From the NCBI GenBank assembly GCA_947479185.1, contig CANJYY010000151.1:1-6654 (forward strand): a stretch of DNA of 6,654 nucleotides. The letters are read 5' to 3'. The notes below the pieces were generated by a model that saw only the letters and a list, made by a program, of their open reading frames with translations, searched no databases and had not been told where the DNA came from. This DNA is from Caulobacteraceae bacterium. GTDB taxonomy: Bacteria; Pseudomonadota; Alphaproteobacteria; Caulobacterales; Caulobacteraceae. Shown here piece after piece: positions 1-5,572 of the stretch. How positions within the stretch are numbered: the first letter of the stretch is position 1; each line of letters opens with the position of its first letter. The translations under genes and the position numbers were made by a program.

Positions 1-218
1 GGCTCGAACGACTTGAACCGTTCCTGGATCGGCTCATAGGCGCCGACGGCCAGCTTGATCTCGGAATAGGTCGGCAGCGGCACGGTGTTGAACTGGTCGG
101 GGCTGATGACCTCGACCTCGTGGCCCATGGCCCGCATTTCGGCGACCGTACGCGTCAGCGTACGGACAACGCCGTTGACCTGGGGCTCCCAGGCGTCAGT
201 GGCGACAAGGATACGCAT
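1..218 (-). CDS. GT4-family glycosyltransferase, N-terminal fragment (Agt-like, probable glycolipid synthase)
   Basis: The visible part is the first 72 to 73 residues; the gene continues beyond the left edge. It starts MRILVATDAWEPQVNGVVRT and continues with MGHEVEVISP at residues 31-40, the usual N-terminal Rossmann strand, glycine turn and second strand of GT-B fold, GT4-family enzymes (retaining sugar transferases related to SqdX and MgtA). The start ATG (218-216) overlaps the TGA of the upstream metallophosphoesterase by one base (TGATG), so translation is very probably coupled. In Agrobacterium the GT4 enzyme Agt makes glucosyl- and glucuronosyl-diacylglycerol during phosphate starvation, and in many marine bacteria agt sits beside plcP. 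The same substrate, diacylglycerol at the inner membrane, is inferred here from that linkage. The C-terminal nucleotide-sugar site is not in the window, so the donor sugar cannot be judged. Confidence 0.85.
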   Translation of the reverse strand, partial: MRILVATDAWEPQVNGVVRTLTRTVAEMRAMGHEVEVISPDQFNTVPLPTYSEIKLAVGAYEPIQERFKSFE

Positions 219-1030
219 CAGGCGGCGGCGGGCTCCGGCAGGGCGACGGGGTCGCTGCGGGTCATACTGGACCAGGAACGCTGCTTCGCCCACTCCACGA
301 TCTCGAGTCGGCCGTCATGATGTTCGACCAGGGCGGTGCAGCTCTCGACCCAATCCCCGTCATTGACGTACAGGATCCCGCCGAAATCACGCATTTCCGC
401 CTTGTGGATGTGGCCGCAGATGACGCCATCCACACCGCGCCGACGCGCTTCATCGGTCACGGCTTCCTCGAAATTCTCGATGAACTGCAGGGCGTTCTTC
501 ACCTTGACCTTCAGATAGGCCGAAAAGCTCCAGTACCCCAAACCCATCCGATGGCGCGCCCGCGCCACCAGAGTGTTCAGTAGCAGGAGCGTTCTATAGG
601 ACCAATCGCCGAGGAAGGCGAGCCAGCGCGCGTGCTGCACGATGCCGTCGAATTCGTCGCCGTGCACGACCAGGAACCGCCGACCGTCGGCGGTCTCGTG
701 GATGGCGTCGCGGGCCACCACCACGCCGCCGAAATGCACGCCGCAGAAGTCGCGGGCGACCTCGTCATGGTTGCCGGGAATATAGGTCACCGTGACGCCC
801 TTGCGGGCCATGCGCAGCACCTTCTGGACCACGTCGTTGTGACTCTGCGGCCAGTGCCAGCCGCTCTTCAGCTTCCAGCCGTCGATGATGTCGCCGACGA
901 GGTAGAGCTGCTCGCACTCAACATGACGGATGAAGTCGAGCAGCATCTCGGCCTGACATCCGCGCGTGCCGAGGTGCACGTCGCTGATGAAGACCGCGCG
1001 GCAGCTGAAACTCTGGCCTTCGTCGCTCAT
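218..1030 (-). CDS. plcP: PlcP-type phospholipase C / LpxH-like metallophosphoesterase
   Basis: A 270-residue calcineurin-like phosphoesterase with all core metal motifs: SDVHLG (D17, H19), VGDIIDGW (D47), PGNHD (N87, H88), VVHGDEFD (H123) and CGHIH (H207, H209), then NDGDWVES near 223-230. Automatic annotation often calls this family UDP-2,3-diacylglucosamine diphosphatase (LpxH). However, segments such as WPQSHNDVVQK, HARWLAFLGD and DWVESCTA match what I recall of Sinorhizobium meliloti PlcP, which hydrolyses phosphatidylcholine and related lipids to diacylglycerol under phosphate limitation. Many Alphaproteobacteria use LpxI for the lipid A step, which also favours PlcP. The frame stays open upstream to 1849, but that part is antisense to the TetR gene. 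The ATG at 1030 has AGGAG five bases before it, and the protein then begins just before its first metal motif. It is the first gene of an operon with the glycosyltransferase. The Ala/Pro-rich tail after about residue 250 looks variable. No signal peptide is visible, so a cytoplasmic membrane-surface role is likely. Family sure, exact substrate less so. Confidence 0.9.
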   Translation of the reverse strand: MSDEGQSFSCRAVFISDVHLGTRGCQAEMLLDFIRHVECEQLYLVGDIIDGWKLKSGWHWPQSHNDVVQKVLRMARKGVTVTYIPGNHDEVARDFCGVHFGGVVVARDAIHETADGRRFLVVHGDEFDGIVQHARWLAFLGDWSYRTLLLLNTLVARARHRMGLGYWSFSAYLKVKVKNALQFIENFEEAVTDEARRRGVDGVICGHIHKAEMRDFGGILYVNDGDWVESCTALVEHHDGRLEIVEWAKQRSWSSMTRSDPVALPEPAAA

Positions 1031-1035
1031 CCCTG

Positions 1036-1040
1036 CTCCT
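1036..1040 (-). promoter_or_regulatory. Shine-Dalgarno site of plcP
   Basis: AGGAG on the minus strand, five bases before the ATG at 1030. It fixes the start of plcP and argues against the much longer upstream extension of the same open frame. Confidence 0.7.
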
Positions 1041-1077
1041 GAAACAGGCGGATATGCGACGCTGCTAGGCTGATTGC

Positions 1078-1095
1078 ATGTCAGTCTCGTGAAGT
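1078..1095 (-). promoter_or_regulatory. degenerate Pho-box-like direct repeat upstream of plcP
   Basis: Read on the minus strand, the site is ACTTCAC-GAGA-CTGACAT. The PhoB consensus is two CTGTCAT heptamers separated by four bases. The plcP-proximal half matches 6 of 7 and the distal half only 3 of 7, with the correct 11-base period. It lies 48 to 65 bases before the plcP ATG, a sensible place for PhoB activation. No convincing -10 element was found downstream. The match is weak and is listed because plcP is phosphate-regulated in relatives. Confidence 0.25.
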
Positions 1096-1108
1096 GCTGA
1101 TCGGTCAC

Positions 1109-1121
1109 GTTGCGGTGCAAC
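1109..1121. promoter_or_regulatory. palindromic operator candidate for the TetR regulator
   Basis: GTTGC-GGT-GCAAC is a perfect 5-bp inverted repeat with a 3-bp centre. It ends 14 bases before the TetR-family ATG at 1136 and lies 79 to 91 bases before the plcP start. Short palindromes in the divergent spacer next to a TetR gene are typical autoregulatory operators. The size is at the short end for TetR operators. No second copy was seen in front of the other genes here. Confidence 0.4.
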
Positions 1122-1135
1122 ATCACAAGCCCTAG

Positions 1136-1777
1136 ATGAGCGGCATGCCCGAGGCCTCCACAGTTCAGCGTGATACGCCCAAGTCCCGCCGCACCCGGGC
1201 CCGGATTCTCGACGAGGCGGTCCGGGTCATCGCCGAGCAGGGCTACGCGGCGACGACCAACGCGGCGGTCGCCGAGGCGGCCGGCATCACCCGCGGCGCG
1301 ATGCTCTACCATTTCCCCACGCGCGAGACCCTGCTCGAGGCGGCGATCGAGCATATCCAGGCCCAGCGCGCCCAGATGTTCCGCGACGCGGCCGACAGCC
1401 TGCCGCCGGGCGGCGACGTGACCGAGCACGCCATCGAGACCTACTGGGACCTGCTGCACCGCACGCCGTTCGTCGCCTTCGCCGAGCTGGAGGCCGCCTC
1501 GCGCACCGATCCGCTGGTGCGCGACCTGCTGGCGCCGTCGCTGGCCGATTTCGACCGGGCCCATATCGGCGACCACTTCCTCAAGATGCTGCACGCCGGC
1601 GCCGGCCCGCGCTTTCAGGCCAGCCGCGACCTCGCGCGCTTCATGCTGGAAGGCATGGCCCGGGCGCAGGTGACCTACGACAAGGACGAGCGGGTCGAAC
1701 GCCTGCTGGGCGTGATCAAACGCGCGACCCACATGCTCAACCGCAAGGGCGGCATCACGGACCTCTGGCCGGAATAG
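1136..1777 (+). CDS. TetR/AcrR-family transcriptional regulator
   Basis: A 213-residue protein of normal TetR length. The N-terminal DNA-binding domain spans about residues 18-66: helix 1 RARILDEAVRVIAEQGY, then a helix-turn-helix ending in the recognition segment GITRGAMLYHFPTRETL (50-66), the classic TetR signature. The C-terminal ligand and dimer domain (about 80-213) is helical, and I cannot assign its ligand. The chosen ATG has no clear Shine-Dalgarno sequence. Another ATG three codons downstream (1145) is equally poor, so a leaderless or short-leader message is possible. It is divergent from plcP across 105 bp containing a palindrome, and codirectional with the DUF6356 gene 70 bp downstream. 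It may repress itself, the plcP operon or the DUF6356 gene; the sequence alone does not decide. Confidence 0.92.
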   Translation: MSGMPEASTVQRDTPKSRRTRARILDEAVRVIAEQGYAATTNAAVAEAAGITRGAMLYHFPTRETLLEAAIEHIQAQRAQMFRDAADSLPPGGDVTEHAIETYWDLLHRTPFVAFAELEAASRTDPLVRDLLAPSLADFDRAHIGDHFLKMLHAGAGPRFQASRDLARFMLEGMARAQVTYDKDERVERLLGVIKRATHMLNRKGGITDLWPE

Positions 1778-1788
1778 CAGGGGCTCGC

Positions 1789-1817
1789 TTGACCCAGCGG
1801 CACGGGTCGCGTCATCA
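1789..1817 (+). promoter_or_regulatory. weak sigma-70-like promoter for the DUF6356 gene
   Basis: TTGACC at 1789-1794 matches a good -35 box. Seventeen bases later, TCATCA at 1812-1817 is a poor -10. This would give a leader of roughly 25 bases before the ATG at 1848. The 70-bp gap after the TetR gene holds no obvious terminator, so read-through from the regulator is also possible. Confidence 0.22.
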
Positions 1818-1847
1818 CTTGGCTCCACCGCATCCCCGGAGCCGGTC

Positions 1848-2087
1848 ATGAATCCCTTTACCCAGCATCCCCACGCCGTCGGCGAGAGCTACCGGCAGCA
1901 TCTGGGCGTGGCGACCAGCTTCGGGTTCACGATGATCCTCGCCGGCCTGGCGTCAGTGATCCATGGCCTCTGCCCCTGGCTGTTCCAGACCACCGGCAGC
2001 CGCACGGTCAAGCGGCTCTACAACCGCCTGACGGGCCGCGGGCCGGCCGAAGCCGGCTATGGCGACTGGGAAGGCGCGGGAGTCTAG
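1848..2087 (+). CDS. DUF6356 family small membrane protein
   Basis: A 79-residue protein with an N-terminal segment rich in His and Pro (TQHPHAVGESYRQHLG). One strongly hydrophobic stretch follows at about residues 23-46 (TSFGFTMILAGLASVIHGLCPWLF), then a basic segment TGSRTVKRLYNRL and a short acidic tail. The pattern HPxxVGESY...FGFTM..AGLA..IHG..P.LF..TGSRTV is one I recognise as DUF6356, a small family of Alphaproteobacteria with no known function. The predicted topology is a single inner-membrane helix, possibly a hairpin broken at the His-Gly. GGAG at 1838-1841, six bases before the ATG, supports the start. The stop codon overlaps that of the convergent DUF885 gene. It lies codirectionally behind the TetR gene and could be its target, which is inference only. 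Confidence 0.85.
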   Translation: MNPFTQHPHAVGESYRQHLGVATSFGFTMILAGLASVIHGLCPWLFQTTGSRTVKRLYNRLTGRGPAEAGYGDWEGAGV

Positions 2088-3889
2088 CCCTTCGCCTTCT
2101 CCGTAGCGATCCAGGCGTCGATCCGGGCTTCCAGCAGGTCCATCGGCAGCGGGCCGGCCAGCAGCACCGCGTCGTGGAAGCGGCGGATGTCGAACTTCGG
2201 CCCCAGCGCCGTTTCGGCCCGCTTGCGCAGCGCTTTGATCTTCAGCTCACCAACCTTGTAGCCCAGCGCCTGGCCCGGCCAGCCGACGTAGCGGGCCAGT
2301 TCGTTCTCGATGTTCAGCGAGGAGAGGGCGGTGTTGTCGGTGAAGCATTTGCGGGCCTCGTCGAGGCTCCAGCCCAGCCAGTGGATGCCGGTGTCCGACA
2401 CCAGCCGGCAGGCGCGCCACATCTCCATCGAGAGCCGTCCGAAGTTCTCGTAGGGTGTGCGGTAGATGCCCATCTCCGTGCCCAGGCTCTCCGAATAGAG
2501 CGCCCAGCCCTCGACGAAGGCCGTCATGTCGGCGTCGCGGCGGAAGGCCGGCACGCCCTGCAGCTCCTGCGCCAGGGCGATCTGCAGATGGTGGCCGGGC
2601 ACCGCTTCATGCAGCGCCAGGGCCGGCAGCTCGTAGAGGCCCCGCTGGTCGAGCGCATAGGTGTTGACCATGAAGCCGCCGGCGACGCCCTGGCTGGCGC
2701 TGCCGCTGAAATAGCGGGCGCTGGTGTAGCCCTTCTCGATCTCGGCCGGCACCGGCCGCACGCCGTAGGTCAGGCGCGGCAGCGTGCCGAAGAAGCGCGG
2801 CAGCTGGTCGTCGATGCGCTTGGCGATGGTGCTGGCCTTCTCCAGGAGTTCCTCACGGGTGGTGACGTAGAACCGCGGGTCGCCGCGCAGGAAGGCGAGG
2901 AACTCGGCGTGCGTGCCGGTGAAGCCGGCCTCGGCGCGCACGGCGTCCATCTCGGCGCGGATGCGGGCGACCTCGCTCAGGCCCAGCTGGTGGATCTGGT
3001 CGGGCGTCAGGTCGGTGGTGGTGAACCTGCGGGCGAGGAAGGCGTAGTAGGGCTTGCCGCCCGGCAGACCGCCGACGCCGAGCGCCGGCTTGGATTTCGG
3101 CAGATATTCCGTGGTCAGGAAAGTCAGGAAGGATTGCTGGGCCGGCCGTACCTGGTCGCGGATTACCGCGACGGCGCGGGCCTTCAGCGCCGCCTGCTGG
3201 TCGGCGGGGATGGCGGCGCTCATGGATTTGAACGGCGCCAGCAGGGGATCGTCCTCGGGCGCGGGCTTCAGCGCTGACTCGGCCTGGCCGATGGCGATCC
3301 TGGTGATCATCAGCGGCTGAACCCAGCCGGTCTTCACCCCGCGCCGGGCGTTGGCGATGTTGTCGCCATAGTATTTCGGCAGGGCCTTCAGCCGGTCGAT
3401 CCACGCCTCGGCGTCGGCCACCGAGTTGAGCGGCGTCACCGTCGCCAGGTAGGGCGCCAGCAGGTGGAAGCCGTCGTCGCCGGTGAAGGCGAACCGGCCG
3501 GTGTCGAAGCCGATACTGGTCAGCTGGTCGCCAATGATCCGGGCCAGGAAGGCGCGGTTCAGCTGGCCCTCGGCGTCGAGCGACGCGGCGGGGATGGCGT
3601 TCAACCGGGTCTGGAAACCCTCCAGCGCCGTCTTGCGCGCCGCGTCGGCGGCCAGCGAGGCGTCGGGCAGTTTCGACAGCGCCGCCCGGTCGCCGTTCTG
3701 GCCGGCGGATATCGGGTTCTGGGTCAGGTTCCAGGCTTCGTAGTCGGAGACCAGCGCGTCCAGCGGCGCCAGGGCGGGGTGGGTCGGCACGGGGCCGGCA
3801 ACGGTCGTGGCGTCCCCTGACCGGGCCTGCGCGCCGGTCAGTCCCAGGGTGGCGGCCAGGGCCACGGCCAGTATCGTTCCACGAACCAT
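2084..3889 (-). CDS. secreted DUF885 family protein, putative zinc metallopeptidase
   Basis: A 601-residue DUF885 protein of usual family length. The N-terminus (MVRGTILAVALAATLGLTG) is a signal peptide, probably cut after AQA at residue 22, which places it in the periplasm or makes it a lipid-free secreted protein. The family signature HEAVPGHH lies at residues 427-434, followed about 30 residues later by FVEGWALYSE (458-467). H427, E428, H433 or H434 and E460 are the likely metal and catalytic residues by analogy with HExxH gluzincins. Peptidase activity is inferred for most members, not shown here. The ATG at 3889 is preferred over a TTG one codon upstream (3892) because GGGGAAGAG then lies four bases before the start rather than one. 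It is divergent from the amino acid permease, so peptide breakdown and amino acid uptake may be linked. Confidence 0.92.
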   Translation of the reverse strand: MVRGTILAVALAATLGLTGAQARSGDATTVAGPVPTHPALAPLDALVSDYEAWNLTQNPISAGQNGDRAALSKLPDASLAADAARKTALEGFQTRLNAIPAASLDAEGQLNRAFLARIIGDQLTSIGFDTGRFAFTGDDGFHLLAPYLATVTPLNSVADAEAWIDRLKALPKYYGDNIANARRGVKTGWVQPLMITRIAIGQAESALKPAPEDDPLLAPFKSMSAAIPADQQAALKARAVAVIRDQVRPAQQSFLTFLTTEYLPKSKPALGVGGLPGGKPYYAFLARRFTTTDLTPDQIHQLGLSEVARIRAEMDAVRAEAGFTGTHAEFLAFLRGDPRFYVTTREELLEKASTIAKRIDDQLPRFFGTLPRLTYGVRPVPAEIEKGYTSARYFSGSASQGVAGGFMVNTYALDQRGLYELPALALHEAVPGHHLQIALAQELQGVPAFRRDADMTAFVEGWALYSESLGTEMGIYRTPYENFGRLSMEMWRACRLVSDTGIHWLGWSLDEARKCFTDNTALSSLNIENELARYVGWPGQALGYKVGELKIKALRKRAETALGPKFDIRRFHDAVLLAGPLPMDLLEARIDAWIATEKAKG

Positions 3890-3907
3890 CAAACTCTTCC
3901 CCTTGTC

Positions 3908-3958
3908 GGCGCCGCCAAGCTGGCGCCGCCCGCGCCCGCCCGCAAGCCGGGGCTTGGC
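3908..3958. repeat. clustered inverted repeats in the DUF885/permease spacer
   Basis: Three overlapping dyads are seen. GGCGCC at 3908-3913 pairs with GGCGCC at 3922-3927. GCCAAGC at 3914-3920 pairs with GCTTGGC at 3952-3958. CAAGCC at 3943-3948 pairs with GGCTTG at 3951-3956. The helices exclude one another in part, so alternative folds are possible. The location is the 5' side of DUF885, inside or upstream of its leader. Any control role is unproven. Confidence 0.5.
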
Positions 3959-3975
3959 GAACCGGCCCGGAGCGG

Positions 3976-3990
3976 GTCATGGTCTGTCAT
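3976..3990 (+). promoter_or_regulatory. GTCAT direct repeat upstream of the permease
   Basis: GTCAT occurs at 3976-3980 and again at 3986-3990, the second within an exact CTGTCAT heptamer (3984-3990). The period is 10 bases, one helical turn, against 11 for a standard Pho box. It ends 21 bases before the permease ATG. It could be a regulator half-site pair or chance. Confidence 0.2.
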
Positions 3991-4001
3991 CGAAACCGGG
4001 G

Positions 4002-4006
4002 GGAGG
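4002..4006 (+). promoter_or_regulatory. Shine-Dalgarno site of the permease
   Basis: GGAGG lies five bases before the ATG at 4012. It selects this start over the in-frame ATG at 3979, which has no such site and would add eleven non-conserved residues. Confidence 0.8.
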
Positions 4007-4011
4007 GGCCG

Positions 4012-5424
4012 ATGAGCTTCCTGACGCGACGCATCGCCATCGATCGTGAGATCGGCCACGTGGAAGGTCACACGGGGCTGAAGGCCACGCTGGGCTGGCC
4101 GCACCTCGTGGCCCTGGGCGTCGGGGCCATCGTCGGCACCGGCATCTACACCCTGACCGGCGAGGCCGCGGGCCTGGCCGGGCCGGGGGCGATGCTCAGC
4201 TTCCTCATCGCCGGCGCGGTCTGCGCCGCGGCGGCTCTCTGCTACGCCGAGATGGCCACCCTGATGCCCCGCGCGGGCAGCGCCTACACCTACAGCTACG
4301 CGGTGATGGGCGAGACGGTCGCCTGGATCGTCGGCTGGAGCCTGATCCTCGAATACACCGTGGTCTGCGCGGCCGTGTCGGTCGGCTGGGCCGGCTATGC
4401 CTCGGGCCTGATCCTCAGCACCTGGCCGGACGCGCCGCAGGTCCTGCTCAAGGGGCCGGAGGCGGGCGGCATCGTCAACCTGCCGGCGGTGATCATCGCC
4501 CTGCTGGTCGCCGGCCTGCTGGCGCTCGGCACCCGCGAAAGCGCCCGGGTCAACTTCGTGCTGGTGATCGTCAAGCTGGTCGCCCTGGCCGGCTTCATCA
4601 TCCTGGCCCTGCCGGCCTTCAACGCCGCCCACTTCACGCCATTCATGCCGCAGGGCTTCTGGGCGCACGAGGTCGACGGGGTGAAATTCGGGGTGATGGG
4701 CGCGGCCTCGATCATCTTCTTCGCCTTCTACGGCTTCGACGCAATCTCGACGGCGTCGGAGGAGACGAAGAATCCCGCCCGCGACCTGACCATCGGCATC
4801 GTCGGTTCGATGCTGCTCTGCACGCTGATCTACATGGCCGTGGCCGCCACCGCGATCGGCGCCATGGCGCCGGCCGAGTTCGCCCAAAGCCCCGAGCCTC
4901 TGGCCTTCATCATCCGCAGCCTCGGCCACCCGGGCGCGGCCAACCTGATCGGCCTGGCCGCCATCATCGCCATGCCGACGGTCATCATGGTGTTCATGTA
5001 CGGCCAGACGCGGGTGTTCTTCGCCATGGCCCGCGACGGCCTGCTGCCGCGTGGACTGGCGAAGGTGCACAGCCGGCTCGGCACGCCGGTGGCCGTGACC
5101 CTGTTCACCGGCCTGATCGCGGCGGTGCTCGGCGGGGCCCTGCCGCTCAGCCGCATCGTCTCGGTGGCCAACGCCGGCACGCTGGCGGCCTTCATCGCAA
5201 CCGCCCTGTCGATGATGATCCTGCGGGTGCAGCAGCCGGCCCGGCCGCGGCGGTTCAAGACGCCGCTGTGGTGGCTGGTCGGCCCGTTCGCGGTGCTCGG
5301 CTGCGCCTACCTGTTCGCGGGCCTGAGCACCTTCACGATGATCGTGTTCGTGATCTGGAACGCCATCGGCCTTGCGGCCTATCTGATCTGGTTCCGCACG
5401 ACGAGCGACCTGGCGAAGGCGTAG
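4012..5424 (+). CDS. APC-superfamily amino acid permease (cationic amino acid transporter-like)
   Basis: A 470-residue inner-membrane protein, hydrophobic throughout, with about twelve expected helices. The first helix carries the APC substrate motif GVGAIVGTGIY (36-46). It is followed by AGPGAMLSFLIAG and YAEMATLMPRAGSAYTYSYA, hallmarks of the CAT branch. IIFFAFYGFD (234-243) and the cytoplasmic loop EETKNPARDL (250-259) are also typical of bacterial CAT/YfnA-like transporters. Members are proton-coupled or exchange transporters for amino acids; the exact substrate cannot be read from sequence. A strong GGAGG fixes the start. The gene is divergent from the DUF885 peptidase and convergent with hutG, which suggests uptake of peptide- or histidine-derived amino acids, by inference. 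It is followed within eight bases by a palindromic repeat whose hairpin may protect or end the message. Confidence 0.93.
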   Translation: MSFLTRRIAIDREIGHVEGHTGLKATLGWPHLVALGVGAIVGTGIYTLTGEAAGLAGPGAMLSFLIAGAVCAAAALCYAEMATLMPRAGSAYTYSYAVMGETVAWIVGWSLILEYTVVCAAVSVGWAGYASGLILSTWPDAPQVLLKGPEAGGIVNLPAVIIALLVAGLLALGTRESARVNFVLVIVKLVALAGFIILALPAFNAAHFTPFMPQGFWAHEVDGVKFGVMGAASIIFFAFYGFDAISTASEETKNPARDLTIGIVGSMLLCTLIYMAVAATAIGAMAPAEFAQSPEPLAFIIRSLGHPGAANLIGLAAIIAMPTVIMVFMYGQTRVFFAMARDGLLPRGLAKVHSRLGTPVAVTLFTGLIAAVLGGALPLSRIVSVANAGTLAAFIATALSMMILRVQQPARPRRFKTPLWWLVGPFAVLGCAYLFAGLSTFTMIVFVIWNAIGLAAYLIWFRTTSDLAKA

Positions 5425-5431
5425 AGTCCTT

Positions 5432-5452
5432 CCTTCTCCCGGAGGGAGAAGG
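5432..5452. repeat. hairpin after the permease, left outer arm of a REP-like element
   Basis: CCTTCTCCC (5432-5440), loop GGA, GGGAGAAGG (5444-5452): a perfect 9-bp stem starting seven bases after the permease stop codon. No T-run follows, so it is not a classic intrinsic terminator, though it could shield the 3' end of the message. Confidence 0.75.
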
Positions 5453-5550
5453 TGGCCTGCGGAGCTGGTCGGATGAGGGATTGCGGTCATGAGGAGCTCA
5501 CGGCTCGCGCCGCAACCCCTCACCCTCCCGTCGCGACGCGCCGGGTCCCT

Positions 5551-5572
5551 CCCTCTCCCTACCGGGAGAGGG
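5551..5572. repeat. hairpin overlapping the hutG 3' end, right outer arm of the element
   Basis: CCCTCTCCC (5551-5559), loop TACC, GGGAGAGGG (5564-5572): a perfect 9-bp stem. The hutG stop codon (5561-5559, minus strand) sits at the loop edge, so the last codons of hutG are part of the repeat. Confidence 0.75.

Larger units (their letters stand above)
5432..5572. repeat. nested inverted-repeat element (REP/REPIN-like)
   Basis: Two similar units lie head to head. Outer hairpins sit at 5432-5452 and 5551-5572. Inner arms GGATGAGGGATTGCGG (5471-5486) and the reverse complement of 5510-5525 agree at 14 of 16 positions. The centre is 5487-5509. CTTCTCCC...GGGAGAAGG followed by GGATGAGGG is a pattern I know as a dispersed palindromic repeat in proteobacterial genomes. 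The element fills the convergent gap between the permease and hutG, and its right edge runs into the hutG coding sequence. Confidence 0.65.

Noticed and set aside
632..1042. A 136-codon plus-strand frame opposite plcP
   Set aside because: It is antisense to the metallophosphoesterase motifs and has no ribosome-binding site or domain.
1031..1849. Upstream extension of the plcP frame by 273 codons
   Set aside because: It is antisense to the TetR and spacer sequence, its translation has no domain, and the ATG at 1030 has a good Shine-Dalgarno site.
2174..3277. A 367-codon plus-strand frame opposite DUF885
   Set aside because: It is antisense to a clear DUF885 coding region, with biased composition and no recognisable motif.
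5432..5452. Classic rho-independent terminator for the permease
   Set aside because: The stem is good, but no T-run follows on either strand, and the hairpin is better explained as part of the repeat element.
5432..5572. CRISPR array or insertion-sequence end
   Set aside because: There are no regularly spaced direct repeats, no transposase and no target-site duplication; the pattern is a pair of inverted palindromic units.
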